Source of the DNA: Marinilongibacter aquaticus
GTDB taxonomy: Bacteria; Bacteroidota; Bacteroidia; Cytophagales; Spirosomataceae
NCBI RefSeq assembly: GCF_020149935.1
Contig: NZ_CP083757.1
Coordinates: 2,629,501 to 2,693,500 of the forward strand
Direction: 5' to 3'
DNA: 64,000 bases
Shown: positions 36,145 through 44,998 of the stretch, piece by piece
How positions within the stretch are numbered: position 1 is the stretch's first letter
How the letters are laid out: every line of letters starts with the position of its first letter
The notes under the pieces: generated by a model
Told to the model about the DNA's origin: nothing
Databases searched by the model: none
Seen by the model: the letters and a program-made list of their open reading frames with translations, nothing else
Translations under genes and position numbers: made by a program

Positions 36145-36597
36145 ATGAACAATCTATTCTTAACTGACAGCCCAGAAGAACTAGACGACTATGCCTTGAT
36201 TGAAATCAACAGCAAATCTTGTAAGACACTTCGCAGCTTCTACGAAGCCTTGGCCCAAAAGCTGCATTTCCCCGATTACTTCGCATTCAATATGGATTCG
36301 TTCGATGAAATCATGAATGACCTCTCGTGGATAGAAGACGAACGCCTCTTGCTCTATTTCAGTCATTCAGAAGAATTTTTGATCAATGAGCGGAACGATC
36401 AAAAGGTAGTCAAGCTATTGGAAATGCTCGATGCCACCTGCGAAGACTGGAAATTCATGGATGAAGAAGCCGAAATGGAGACCGTGGCCGAAGAAGACGG
36501 CGAGGTAGAAGACGATTATTTCATTCCCAAAAAAGAATTGATCATCGGCTTTTCCAATACCGAAAGAATGGAAGGCTTTCTTCAAGAGCTTTTCTAA
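36145..36597 (+). CDS. Barstar-like ribonuclease inhibitor
   Basis: A 150-residue barstar (RNAase_inh) family protein. The typical core is SKSCKTLRSFYEALAQKL followed by HFPDYFAFNMDSFDEIMNDL, where the Asp of NMD matches the key Asp35 of barstar. A strongly acidic stretch at about 110-130 (DEEAEMETVAEEDGEVEDD) is an extra feature that may help neutralise the basic ribonuclease. It has no signal peptide, so it stays in the cytoplasm and can protect the cell from unexported enzyme. It lies 45 bp after the ribonuclease gene. Confidence 0.88.
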   Translation: MNNLFLTDSPEELDDYALIEINSKSCKTLRSFYEALAQKLHFPDYFAFNMDSFDEIMNDLSWIEDERLLLYFSHSEEFLINERNDQKVVKLLEMLDATCEDWKFMDEEAEMETVAEEDGEVEDDYFIPKKELIIGFSNTERMEGFLQELF

Positions 36598-36608
36598 AGG
36601 CGACTGTT

Positions 36609-37133
36609 TTACTTCACCTCAAATTCCACTGCGGTATGATCCCAGTGCAAATTGACTAAAATTTGCTCGTCTTGCCCTTCCGAGAGGCTAATGGTAAACA
36701 TTTCCTGCATGGTGTCGGTCTGCTTTGAGGGTACCGAAAAACGCAGCACGTCTTTGCTGTCGTCGTAATTGGTACCCCATTGGCCCACTTCTTTGTTGAT
36801 GACGATCACCCAATCTTCTTTTTCGGGCACACTCCAAAGCGAGTATTTTCCTGCTTTTAGAGAATGGTCGTTCAAGCTTACATCGCGACTGAAACGAATG
36901 CTTGTAGCCGTATTGGCTCCCGTTCGCCAAACTTGGCCATAGGGCACAAGTTCGCCAAAAATGGTTCGCCCTTTTACCGCGGGTTGGCAATAATTTATCC
37001 TGACCTCCAAATCGCCGGAAGTCATCTCGACAGTATCTTCTGGGCTCAGCCTTTCTGTCCAAGTACGGAAGGCCACAAAGGCGATAACCAAGAGCAGGGG
37101 TATCATTAAAATAAGCTTTGCAAAACGCGACAT
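36609..37133 (-). CDS. DUF2911 exported protein
   Basis: A 174-residue protein from the ATG at 37133 (MSRFAKLILMIPLLL), with an N-terminal signal anchor. It has the DUF2911 core: VRINYCQPAVKGRTIFGELVPYGQVWRTGANTATSI, LKAGKYSLWSVPE and VIVINKEVGQWG. This is a common Bacteroidota family of unknown function. It is convergent with the barstar gene and divergent from mutL. Confidence 0.9.
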   Translation of the reverse strand: MSRFAKLILMIPLLLVIAFVAFRTWTERLSPEDTVEMTSGDLEVRINYCQPAVKGRTIFGELVPYGQVWRTGANTATSIRFSRDVSLNDHSLKAGKYSLWSVPEKEDWVIVINKEVGQWGTNYDDSKDVLRFSVPSKQTDTMQEMFTISLSEGQDEQILVNLHWDHTAVEFEVK

Positions 37134-37255
37134 CTTCGGTAGGTCTGTTAGTGGGTTATTAGAAAACAGCAAGTACTTCCAAAAAATTCAATTCGTTTTC
37201 GATCGGAATTCCTTGTGGGTTTTCCCAAATTTGCGGTAAGCCAAAAATTCTAAAA

Positions 37256-39091
37256 ATGGACATCATTCATTTGCTCTCAGACCATATTGCCAACCAAATT
37301 GCCGCAGGCGAAGTGGTGCAAAGGCCCTCGTCTGTGGTCAAAGAGCTGCTGGAAAATGCGATAGATGCCCAAGCCACCAGCATAAAGTTGATCATCAAAG
37401 ATTCAGGCAAAACGCTTGTCCAAGTGATAGACGACGGGCAAGGTATGTCGATAACCGACTGCAGGATGTGCTTTGAAAGACACGCAACCTCGAAAATCAG
37501 TCAATCCGATGATCTTTATGCCATTCGGACAATGGGTTTCCGCGGCGAAGCTTTGGCATCCATTGCTGCCGTGGCTCAAGTTGAGGTGAGAACTCGCCGT
37601 GAAGCAGACGAGCTGGGCACCCAGCTACGCATTGAAGGTTCCGAATTTCTTGGACAAGAACCTATCTCGACTGCAAAGGGCACGAATATGCTCGTACGCA
37701 ATATTTTTTTCAATGTACCCGCAAGACGCAAGTTTCTGAAGAGCAACTCGGTGGAAATGAAACACATTTTGGATGAATTCCAAAAGGTGGCTTTGGCCTA
37801 CCCCGAAATCGCATTCGAGTTACATCACAACGACATTGAGATGTACAAATTGGTTGCAGAAAACCTGCCCAAGCGAATTGTCGATCTTTTCGGAAAAAAT
37901 TACCGTCAGCAACTGGCCCACTGCGAAGAAGCCACGCCCTATGTAAGCATCAGTGGTTTTGTGGGAAAACCCGAATCGGCCAAGAAAACACGGGGAGATC
38001 AATACTTTTTCATCAACCGTCGATTCGTTAAAAGCAATTACCTGCACCACGCCATCACCACGGCTTTCGAAGGTACAATTGCCGAGGGTTACCACCCTTT
38101 CTATGTGCTCAATATCGATATCGACCCTTCGCATATCGACATCAATATCCATCCGCAAAAAACAGAAATCAAATTCGACGACGAAAGGGCCGTATACGGT
38201 ATTTTGCGGTCGGCCGTACGGCAGGCCATTGGCGTGTACAACCTGACACCCAGTATTGATTTCGAATCGGATATTAATTTCGGCAACCTCACCAACAGAC
38301 CCTTGCCCGAAAAAAAACCTTCGGCCTTTGAACGTTCAGGCTCTTCTATCCAAAATTTTGAAAGAAAAGAACCCAGCCAATGGAAACCGCTCTACGAAGG
38401 CCTGGAAAGTGCGGCCAATCGGCAAGAAAGCACAGGACATATTTCGTTGAGTTCCAAAGCCAACAAAACAGCTGAGCAGCAAGCAGAAGATCAGGATTTC
38501 AAACCGGAAACGGAAGAAGTGGACGCCATCCAAATACACCTTAAATATCTGGTCTTACAAGTAAAAAGCGGCATGTTGTTGATCGATCAAAAGGCCGCTT
38601 GGGAACGTATTCTTTTCGAACAATACTTGAAAAATCTGCAAAACAAATCGGGAGCCTCGCAGCAATTGTTGTTCCAGAAAACCCTTGAACTCGACCCCGC
38701 CTCGTTTGCATTGGCACAGGAACTGAAAACGGAGATTCATGCTTTGGGCTTTGCTTTTGAAATTTTCGGGAAATCGAGCCTGATTATACACGGCATTCCT
38801 GCGGAGCTGAACGACGACGACGGAGCAAAAATCTTGAAAGACCTGATTGCTCAATATAAAGAAAACGAAACAGAGCTGAACCTGAACAAGGTGCAAAACC
38901 TAGCCCAATCGCTTTCGAAAAGGGCCGCAGGCAAACAAATGAAAGTAATGGACAAACGAGAAATTCGGGCGATGATCAACAGGCTATTCGAATCCAGCTT
39001 GCCCAATTACACGCCAGACGGTCAAAAGGTAATGAAAATCATTCCCTTGGCCGAAATCGCCGAACTCATTTCCAAAAGCAATGGTTTTTAA
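37256..39091 (+). CDS. mutL: DNA mismatch repair protein MutL
   Basis: A 611-residue MutL. The GHKL ATPase N-terminal domain is intact: IAAGEVVQRPSSVVKELLENAIDA, DDGQGM, RHATSKI and GFRGEALASIAAVA. The C-terminal domain has DQKAAWERILFE where endonuclease-type MutL has DQHAxxE, and TPDGQK in the place of CPHGRP; the ACR-like segment is AAGKQM. The nuclease metal ligands therefore appear lost, and this MutL probably acts as a non-nicking matchmaker or depends on another nuclease. Confidence 0.95.
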   Translation: MDIIHLLSDHIANQIAAGEVVQRPSSVVKELLENAIDAQATSIKLIIKDSGKTLVQVIDDGQGMSITDCRMCFERHATSKISQSDDLYAIRTMGFRGEALASIAAVAQVEVRTRREADELGTQLRIEGSEFLGQEPISTAKGTNMLVRNIFFNVPARRKFLKSNSVEMKHILDEFQKVALAYPEIAFELHHNDIEMYKLVAENLPKRIVDLFGKNYRQQLAHCEEATPYVSISGFVGKPESAKKTRGDQYFFINRRFVKSNYLHHAITTAFEGTIAEGYHPFYVLNIDIDPSHIDINIHPQKTEIKFDDERAVYGILRSAVRQAIGVYNLTPSIDFESDINFGNLTNRPLPEKKPSAFERSGSSIQNFERKEPSQWKPLYEGLESAANRQESTGHISLSSKANKTAEQQAEDQDFKPETEEVDAIQIHLKYLVLQVKSGMLLIDQKAAWERILFEQYLKNLQNKSGASQQLLFQKTLELDPASFALAQELKTEIHALGFAFEIFGKSSLIIHGIPAELNDDDGAKILKDLIAQYKENETELNLNKVQNLAQSLSKRAAGKQMKVMDKREIRAMINRLFESSLPNYTPDGQKVMKIIPLAEIAELISKSNGF

Positions 39092-39105
39092 ACTAAATAG
39101 ATTCT

Positions 39106-39777
39106 ATGTTTGATCGAATAACACCGATGGTCAAAAACCTCCTCATTGTCAACGGGGTCGTTTTTTTGCTATCCAATTTTGCTGAACAATTCTTTTTCTC
39201 GCAATTCGCCTTTTTCAATCCCATTTTGCCGGGGAGCGATCAACTGATCAACCCCAATTTCAAAATTTGGCAAGTGATCACTTATATGTTCATGCATGGC
39301 GGCATTGGCCACATTTTCAGCAACATGTTTGGTTTATTCATTTTCGGTCCTGCTTTGGAAAGCTACATGGGCTCGAAGAAATTCCTTACTTATTATTTGA
39401 TCACGGGTGTGGGTGCGGCGGTGCTCAATTCGGTTTTGAATACGTACGAAATGTCGCAGCTCACAGTGGACTCCGCGGCCTATTGGCGTCAGGCGGTAAT
39501 CCCAATGGTTGGGGCCTCGGGAGCCATATTTGGCATTTTGGTCGCCTTCGGGGTACTGTTTCCTAATGTAGAATTGTTCCTTTTGTTTTTTCCTATTCCA
39601 ATTAAAGCCAAATATTTTGTAGTTTTATATGGTCTATATGAGCTTTACGCAGGTACTGCGGGAATTCAGCAGGGCGTTGCCCATTTTGCTCATATCGGCG
39701 GACTGATAACCGGTTATATTCTGCTCAAATTTTTCGGTTTTGATCGGCGATTTGGAGGGAATTTTCGTTCTTGGTGA
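39106..39777 (+). CDS. Rhomboid-family intramembrane serine protease (active type)
   Basis: A 223-residue rhomboid with six hydrophobic segments. The catalytic Ser138 is in GASGAIFG and the catalytic His196 in AHIGGLITGY; the HGGIGHIFSNMFGLFIFG loop (with the conserved His/Asn) is also present. It is expected to cleave membrane proteins within the membrane. It lies 14 bp downstream of mutL and 18 bp upstream of a degenerate rhomboid gene on the same strand. Confidence 0.93.
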   Translation: MFDRITPMVKNLLIVNGVVFLLSNFAEQFFFSQFAFFNPILPGSDQLINPNFKIWQVITYMFMHGGIGHIFSNMFGLFIFGPALESYMGSKKFLTYYLITGVGAAVLNSVLNTYEMSQLTVDSAAYWRQAVIPMVGASGAIFGILVAFGVLFPNVELFLLFFPIPIKAKYFVVLYGLYELYAGTAGIQQGVAHFAHIGGLITGYILLKFFGFDRRFGGNFRSW

Positions 39778-39795
39778 TAATAACGTCTTTAAACA

Positions 39796-40710
39796 ATGGG
39801 AAGTGTTGGAGATGACATACGGCAAGCTTTCAGCAGAGGCAACGGATCGCACATTCAGCTGATCCTGATAAACCTATTTGTGTTCATCGGGCTCTTCGGA
39901 ATCAAGTTTATCCTTTCTCTTGCTCCCGAAACCAAAGCTTTGGTGCCCGCCATTGACGAGAATTTCTTGTTCAGCACAGATGTGCCCACCCTGCTCACCC
40001 ATCCTTGGACCATCCTCACCTACGGTTTTACAAATCGATCTATCCTTGGATTGCTATTCAATGCGATCTCGCTCTTTTGGTTTGGGATGATCATGCAGGA
40101 TTTTCTGGGCAACCGCAAGCTTTTGAACGTCTACTTTCTGGGCTACATTTTTGCCGGACTTTTCTACTTTGTTTTGTTTCATTTGGTTGCCTTATTGAAA
40201 CTCAACTTTACGCTTCCTCTCACATTGAGCGGCTCTACACCAGCCGTTTATGCAGTCATGTTTGCGGCCATCACGCTTGTACCCGATTACGAATTCTACC
40301 TTTTCCGTAGCTTTTACGTGAAAATTAAATACCTGGCCCTGCTCTTTTTGGTACTTTCTTTTCTGCAACCAGCCTTTGGTCTATTGAACCTGGGCGGTGC
40401 GTTTTTGGGCTACTTATACATCAAACTGCTTCGCCTCGGTGTCGATTTGGGTTCGCCGATCGAATCCATTCAAGATTGGTTTCGGGGCATTCGCACGCCG
40501 CCTAAAAGTAGTAAAAAGCCAACAACCAAGCGTTTCAGCCACAGCACCGTCGGCCATTCGCTTTATCAAGCCCACGAAGAGGGCGACTTTCTACCGGACC
40601 AAGAAGAGATCGATTCGCTCTTAGACAAGATCAGCGTTTCGGGATACGACAGCCTTACGCGTCAAGAAAAAGAGCGTCTGCATTTGGCCTCGAAAAACCA
40701 AAAACTGTAG
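39796..40710 (+). CDS. Pseudo-rhomboid with C-terminal DUF6576-like tail
   Basis: A 304-residue rhomboid-fold membrane protein without the catalytic residues. The GASG motif is replaced by GSTP (Thr148 at the Ser position), and the catalytic His is replaced by Asn198 in LNLGGAFLGY. About six hydrophobic segments remain. The soluble C-terminus ends in LLDKISVSGYDSLTRQEKERLHLASK, a tail typical of Bacteroidota rhomboid-like proteins. Like eukaryotic iRhoms it may bind clients or regulate the active rhomboid encoded just upstream; this is an inference. Confidence 0.88.
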   Translation: MGSVGDDIRQAFSRGNGSHIQLILINLFVFIGLFGIKFILSLAPETKALVPAIDENFLFSTDVPTLLTHPWTILTYGFTNRSILGLLFNAISLFWFGMIMQDFLGNRKLLNVYFLGYIFAGLFYFVLFHLVALLKLNFTLPLTLSGSTPAVYAVMFAAITLVPDYEFYLFRSFYVKIKYLALLFLVLSFLQPAFGLLNLGGAFLGYLYIKLLRLGVDLGSPIESIQDWFRGIRTPPKSSKKPTTKRFSHSTVGHSLYQAHEEGDFLPDQEEIDSLLDKISVSGYDSLTRQEKERLHLASKNQKL

Positions 40711-40749
40711 TTTTTTATTGAACGTTTCGTTTTGACACCCAAAGCTTTG

Positions 40750-40757
40750 TATTTTTG
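40750..40757 (+). promoter_or_regulatory. Candidate -7 box of dxs
   Basis: TATTTTTG fits TAnnTTTG and lies 51 bp upstream of the dxs start codon. A TTTG occurs 15 bp further upstream, slightly closer than usual. Confidence 0.4.
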
Positions 40758-40808
40758 TTTCTATTTTCGTTTGGGCTTTGGCTTTGACGCGTAAAAAATT
40801 TAAGGATT

Positions 40809-42743
40809 ATGCTGGTGACACCGGGTAAACTACTGGAAGGCGTACAAACGCCAAAAGATCTGCGAAAACTAAAAAAAGATCAACTTCCCCAATTGTGCGA
40901 TGAGCTAAGGCAGTACATCATCGATACGGTGTCTATCCACGGTGGCCACTTCGGAGCCAGCTTGGGCGTGGTGGAACTCACCGCCGCTTTGCATTACGTA
41001 TTCAATACACCGTCTGATAAATTGATTTGGGATGTGGGGCATCAGGCCTACGGGCATAAAATATTAACCGGACGTCGCGATCGCTTTTATACCAACCGTA
41101 TTTATGGTGGGATTTCAGGTTTCCCGAAAATTTCCGAAAGCGAATACGATGCCTTTGGGGTTGGGCATTCCTCCACATCCATTTCCGCCGCCTTGGGCAT
41201 GGCCATGGGGTCTTTGCACAATGGCGACAAAAAAGCTCAACATATTGCGGTTATCGGAGATGGAGCCATGACCGCGGGAATGGCTTTCGAAGCCATGAAC
41301 CACGCGGGCTCGTTGAAGGATGCCAATTTGTTGATTATCCTGAACGACAACTGCATGTCTATAGATCCAAATGTGGGTGCCCTTCGGGAATATCTGACAG
41401 ACATCACGACCTCAAAATCTTACAATAAAGTAAAAGACGAGGTCTGGAATCTGCTGGGTAAAATGAGCACCTTCGGCAAAAGTGCGAGAGAGATTGTTTC
41501 GAAAATTGAAAACTCGCTCAAGGGTGCCGTGACAGGAAACAGCAACCTTTTCGAAGCCTTGAATCTGCGTTATTTCGGCCCTATCGACGGGCATGACATC
41601 GACCATCTTGTGGCCGTGCTCGAAGATTTAAAGAATATTCCTGGGCCGAAAATCCTGCACTGCATCACAAAAAAAGGCAAGGGCTATGGCCCAGCCGAAA
41701 AAGACCAAACCAAATGGCACGCTCCCGGACTTTTTGACAAAGTAACTGGTGAAATAAAAAAGAGCAACTCGCCCATTCCGCAACCACCGAAATACCAAGA
41801 TGTGTTCGGCCATACTTTAGTCGAATTGGCTGAAAAGAATGATAAAATTGTGGGTGTAACCCCCGCCATGCCTTCTGGCTCATCCTTGAATATCATGATG
41901 AAAGCCATGCCCGACAGGGCCTTTGATGTGGCCATTGCCGAACAGCATGCGGTCACTTTCTCGGCTGGCATGGCCACAAAGGGACTGGTCGCTTATTGCA
42001 ACATATACTCCACTTTCATGCAGAGAGCCTACGATCAGGTGATTCACGATGTTTGCCTTCAAGGCCTTCCGGTCGTCTTCTGTTTGGATCGTGCAGGTTT
42101 TGCAGGAGCAGATGGCCCCACACACCATGGAGCATACGACCTCGCGTACATGCGTTGCATTCCGAACATGATTGTGTCGGCTCCGATGAATGAAGAAGAG
42201 CTTCGCAATTTGATGTATACGGCACAGTTGCCCAAAATCCAAAACGATAAAAACGCCTTTACGATTCGCTATCCTCGCGGAAAAGGCGTAATGGTCGATT
42301 GGAGAAGGCCATTGCAAGAAATCGAAATCGGTAAAGGCCGCAAACTGAAAAACGGGAGTGACTTGGCCATCTTGAGCATCGGCCATATTGGAAACCAAGC
42401 CGCAGAGGCCATCGAAAAGCTTGAAAAAGAAGGCTTAGAAATTGCACACTACGATTTACGCTTTGTCAAACCTTTGGACGAAAAAATGCTGCACGAGGTT
42501 TTCCAACAATTCGACAAGGTTATCACAGTGGAAGACGGCTGCCTCATGGGCGGCACGGGTACCGCGGTGATGGAATTCATGGCCGATCAAGGCTATTCTG
42601 CCAAACTGAAACGTCTGGGTATACCCGATCGATTGGTGGAGCACGGTGAACAAGAAGAGCTACAGGCCGAATGCGGCTTTGATGCGGAAGGAATCCGACT
42701 GGCCTGTCTGGAAATGTTGGTAGAGAAAAAATTGGAGGCCTAA
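40809..42743 (+). CDS. dxs: 1-deoxy-D-xylulose-5-phosphate synthase
   Basis: A 644-residue TPP-dependent enzyme that joins pyruvate and glyceraldehyde 3-phosphate, the first step of the MEP isoprenoid pathway. Landmarks: [39 protein letters not shown], the TPP motif [18 protein letters not shown] ending at ILNDNCMSI, the [13 protein letters not shown] segment with the catalytic Glu, and [18 protein letters not shown]. Length and motifs are normal. Confidence 0.97.
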   Translation: MLVTPGKLLEGVQTPKDLRKLKKDQLPQLCDELRQYIIDTVSIHGGHFGASLGVVELTAALHYVFNTPSDKLIWDVGHQAYGHKILTGRRDRFYTNRIYGGISGFPKISESEYDAFGVGHSSTSISAALGMAMGSLHNGDKKAQHIAVIGDGAMTAGMAFEAMNHAGSLKDANLLIILNDNCMSIDPNVGALREYLTDITTSKSYNKVKDEVWNLLGKMSTFGKSAREIVSKIENSLKGAVTGNSNLFEALNLRYFGPIDGHDIDHLVAVLEDLKNIPGPKILHCITKKGKGYGPAEKDQTKWHAPGLFDKVTGEIKKSNSPIPQPPKYQDVFGHTLVELAEKNDKIVGVTPAMPSGSSLNIMMKAMPDRAFDVAIAEQHAVTFSAGMATKGLVAYCNIYSTFMQRAYDQVIHDVCLQGLPVVFCLDRAGFAGADGPTHHGAYDLAYMRCIPNMIVSAPMNEEELRNLMYTAQLPKIQNDKNAFTIRYPRGKGVMVDWRRPLQEIEIGKGRKLKNGSDLAILSIGHIGNQAAEAIEKLEKEGLEIAHYDLRFVKPLDEKMLHEVFQQFDKVITVEDGCLMGGTGTAVMEFMADQGYSAKLKRLGIPDRLVEHGEQEELQAECGFDAEGIRLACLEMLVEKKLEA

Positions 42744-42777
42744 GATTGAGAACCCGAAACGCGTAAGCAACTGTTTC

Positions 42778-43575
42778 ATGTCGCCAATTCTCAACTCCTT
42801 CAGCATCCGAAATTACCCTGAAACAGAGGCCTTTCCATTCAATTTGCCCCTGATCAAAAACTTCGAATCGCTTGCCTTTTCTTCAAATGTCACCTTTTTC
42901 GTTGGAGAGAACGGAGCTGGAAAAAGCACGATTCTCGAAGCCTTGGCGGCCAATCTCAATCTACCCACGGCGGGCTCGTCAAGTGTAGAAATCGACCCAC
43001 TTTTGGCTCCCGCACGTCATTTGGCCAGCTATCTCCGCCTGCGGATGGCCTACAAAACCACCCAAGGCTTTTTTTCTCGAGCCGAAGATTTTATTGGTTT
43101 CGTGAAAGGCCTTCAAAGGCAAATCGCCGAACTCAATGCCGAAATCGAAGAAATAGAAAACACGTGGCAAGGCGGCGATATCACATTGGCACTCGGCCCA
43201 CTCAAAGGAGAAAGAGATGCCCTGATTTCACGCTACGGCGAAGACCTCGACGCCATGAGTCATGGTGAAGGCTTTCTGAAATTTTTCCTTTCGCGAATTA
43301 CCGGCAAAGGTCTATACTTAATCGACGAACCCGAGGCCGCCCTCTCTCCGCAGCGGCAGCTTTCTCTAATCTCATTGATCATGCAGAAAGTTAAGGAAAA
43401 CGGAAGCCAGTTTATTATCGCCACACATAGCCCTATTATTATGTCTATTCCTGAGGCTGAAATTCTGGAATTCAAAGAAGGGAAAATCAGCCCCATCGCA
43501 TACCAAGACACCGAACACTATCAAATCACCAAAATGTTCCTGGATAGACCCGGGGCGTTTTTGAGAGGGCTGTGA
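42778..43575 (+). CDS. AAA-family ATPase (ABC-like predicted ATPase)
   Basis: A 265-residue single-domain ATPase of the RecF/ABC-like AAA_15/21 type. Walker A is GENGAGKST near residue 45, a signature-like SHGEGFLKFF follows, Walker B is LYLIDEPEAALSP and the His-loop is ATHSPIIM. A short coiled segment (ELNAEIEEIENTW) sits between. It starts 34 bp after dxs. Its last 40 codons are repeated as a truncated copy 1.6 kb downstream; its own 3' end may have been replaced during insertion of the AT-rich module. Confidence 0.9.
   Translation: MSPILNSFSIRNYPETEAFPFNLPLIKNFESLAFSSNVTFFVGENGAGKSTILEALAANLNLPTAGSSSVEIDPLLAPARHLASYLRLRMAYKTTQGFFSRAEDFIGFVKGLQRQIAELNAEIEEIENTWQGGDITLALGPLKGERDALISRYGEDLDAMSHGEGFLKFFLSRITGKGLYLIDEPEAALSPQRQLSLISLIMQKVKENGSQFIIATHSPIIMSIPEAEILEFKEGKISPIAYQDTEHYQITKMFLDRPGAFLRGL
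43456..43547 (+). repeat. Left copy of the 92-bp identical repeat in the ATPase 3' end
   Basis: This 92-bp segment of the ATPase gene is repeated without a mismatch at 45032-45123, in the same orientation and at an offset of 1576 bp. On both sides the two copies stay homologous at protein level but differ at DNA level. Confidence 0.95.
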
Positions 43576-43577
43576 GG

Positions 43578-44270
43578 TTATTGAACAAAAGCCTTCATAA
43601 TTTGAATTATTTTATCCGCTCTCAAAGCGGAATTTGAAGGCTCAATATTGCTTATAATCTCCTCTTCAATATTAGGTCTTTCCAGTAAGCTCCTAACTTC
43701 TTTCCTGAGATAGTCGATTGCTGGATTCTCCTTGGTTTGAAGCTCTTCAATTATGTTTAAGCGGTTATCAAAAACATATATAATATCCTCAAAATCACTA
43801 TTAAAGCGAAAATCTTTACCGTGACGAAATGAATTCAAGGCCTCAAATTTTGATGCCAGAAAATATTCAAGATTGAAAATCAGGATTTCAACATCGTCGT
43901 CTAATAGTATTGGCGAAGTGTTCTTCAGGCCTTCGCTGTACCAGGAATTCGTAAAACCAAGAATTTTACCATCTTCTGGCATTACATCCACTACTATATC
44001 ATGGTATTTATATCGACAAATGACCCCGGAATCCATATCATTTTTAAAACCAATTGCCCTTAATTTCTCTTCAAGAAGGGCGTGGTTTGATCGGTTTATC
44101 ATCTCAATGAGAACATCAATATCATCGGTAGGCCTTACTTCACCCCGTGCCGGGTCATCTGTGTATAACTCTACCACTGCTCCGCCCACAAAAACGATCT
44201 TATGGCTAAGTTCAGAGAGAGCCCGGCCAATAACTTTAAGGCGTACAATATTTTTATAGCTATTTACCAT
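43578..44270 (-). CDS. AbiEii-like nucleotidyltransferase
   Basis: A 230-residue polymerase-beta-fold nucleotidyltransferase. The active-site pattern is VFVGGAVVELYTDD (GG motif), RPTDDIDVLIE (paired Asp) and a third acidic residue in IVVDVMPEDG. Such enzymes occur as AbiEii/AbiGii and MenT toxins, which modify tRNA ends or other targets. It starts inside the stop codon of the upstream winged-helix gene (TAATG), and its stop lies 3 bp after the ATPase stop. The gene is clearly more AT-rich than its neighbours, in line with horizontal transfer. The toxin role is inferred. Confidence 0.82.
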   Translation of the reverse strand: MVNSYKNIVRLKVIGRALSELSHKIVFVGGAVVELYTDDPARGEVRPTDDIDVLIEMINRSNHALLEEKLRAIGFKNDMDSGVICRYKYHDIVVDVMPEDGKILGFTNSWYSEGLKNTSPILLDDDVEILIFNLEYFLASKFEALNSFRHGKDFRFNSDFEDIIYVFDNRLNIIEELQTKENPAIDYLRKEVRSLLERPNIEEEIISNIEPSNSALRADKIIQIMKAFVQ

Positions 44271-44875
44271 TACTCCAGAATTCTATTTTTTATCAATTCT
44301 GCCGAAAGATTGAAAACTCTTGAATTGCCTGTTCTTAGACCATCAGTTAATGTAAGTAACTCATAAATGAAGGTGTTGCTTTTTATGATATTGGGTATGG
44401 TCTTATACAGGGGTTCTATAATCAGACCTCTTACATTGCCTTCTGGGTGCTCCCATATATAATTCTCATCTGACACTATTTTTTCATTTAATGGAGGTGC
44501 AGTATGGGCTGTTGCGTATCCACGCCCAATTCCTGAAGGTCTTGTTGGGAACACATACCTAAGGCCATATATTAGAAAATCTAAAAAAGCCTGTTTGTTT
44601 ACAGACTTCATACTTACATCACGTATTAAACCAGAATATTCAGAGCGGCGTAACGATTCAGAAATTTCAGATTCACTTAACTGTAAATTATACGCCATTT
44701 CTTTATTTGTTAAAGGAATATTAGCAAATGGAGATAGGTTTCTCAAGTCAATATTTAGTGCCTCTTCAACGGAGTTCTTTTTATTTCGAACTATTTCACG
44801 TGATTTTTCACACTCCGCCAGAATTGCCAGAATGATCAGGACGTCCTGAGGCCGCATTCCATTATGTTTTCTCAT
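44270..44875 (-). CDS. Winged-helix regulator / predicted antitoxin
   Basis: A 201-residue protein from the ATG at 44875 (MRKHNGMRPQDVLIILAIL). A longer frame from 44932 would run through the perfect palindrome and is unlikely. A winged-helix DNA-binding region is visible at about residues 50-95 (PLTNKEMAYNLQLSESEISESLRRSEYSGLI). The C-terminal half (YATAHTAPPLNEKIV, NVRGLIIEPLYKTIP) is not recognised. It is the first gene of the AT-rich pair and shares one base with the nucleotidyltransferase start. Binding to the palindrome directly ahead of it would give autoregulation, as in many toxin-antitoxin pairs. Confidence 0.78.
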   Translation of the reverse strand: MRKHNGMRPQDVLIILAILAECEKSREIVRNKKNSVEEALNIDLRNLSPFANIPLTNKEMAYNLQLSESEISESLRRSEYSGLIRDVSMKSVNKQAFLDFLIYGLRYVFPTRPSGIGRGYATAHTAPPLNEKIVSDENYIWEHPEGNVRGLIIEPLYKTIPNIIKSNTFIYELLTLTDGLRTGNSRVFNLSAELIKNRILE

Positions 44876-44882
44876 AATTGTT

Positions 44883-44922
44883 AATTTGTGATTCGCAATT
44901 TGCAAATTGCGAATCACAAATT
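44883..44922. promoter_or_regulatory. Perfect 40-bp palindrome, likely operator
   Basis: Half-site AATTTGTGATTCGCAATTT, a central GC, then its exact reverse complement: 40 bp with no mismatch. The near edge is 7 bp from the start codon of the winged-helix gene (44873-44875), so the site covers the 5' leader and ribosome binding region. It could bind the winged-helix protein, or fold as a cruciform or an RNA hairpin that hides the start. Confidence 0.9.
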
Positions 44923-44998
44923 CAAGTTTCATCTAAAATAACTCAACTCCTGAATACGGTTCTCACTGAAGTAATCAATTCAATATCACAAATGGTCA

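Noticed and set aside
44876-44932. N-terminal extension of the winged-helix protein by 19 residues
   Set aside because: The extra codons run through the perfect palindrome; the ATG at 44875 has the more plausible leader.
43576-44998. Insertion sequence as the cause of the repeat at the ATPase gene
   Set aside because: There is no transposase and no terminal inverted repeat; the duplicated segment is far longer than an IS target duplication and has diverged flanks.
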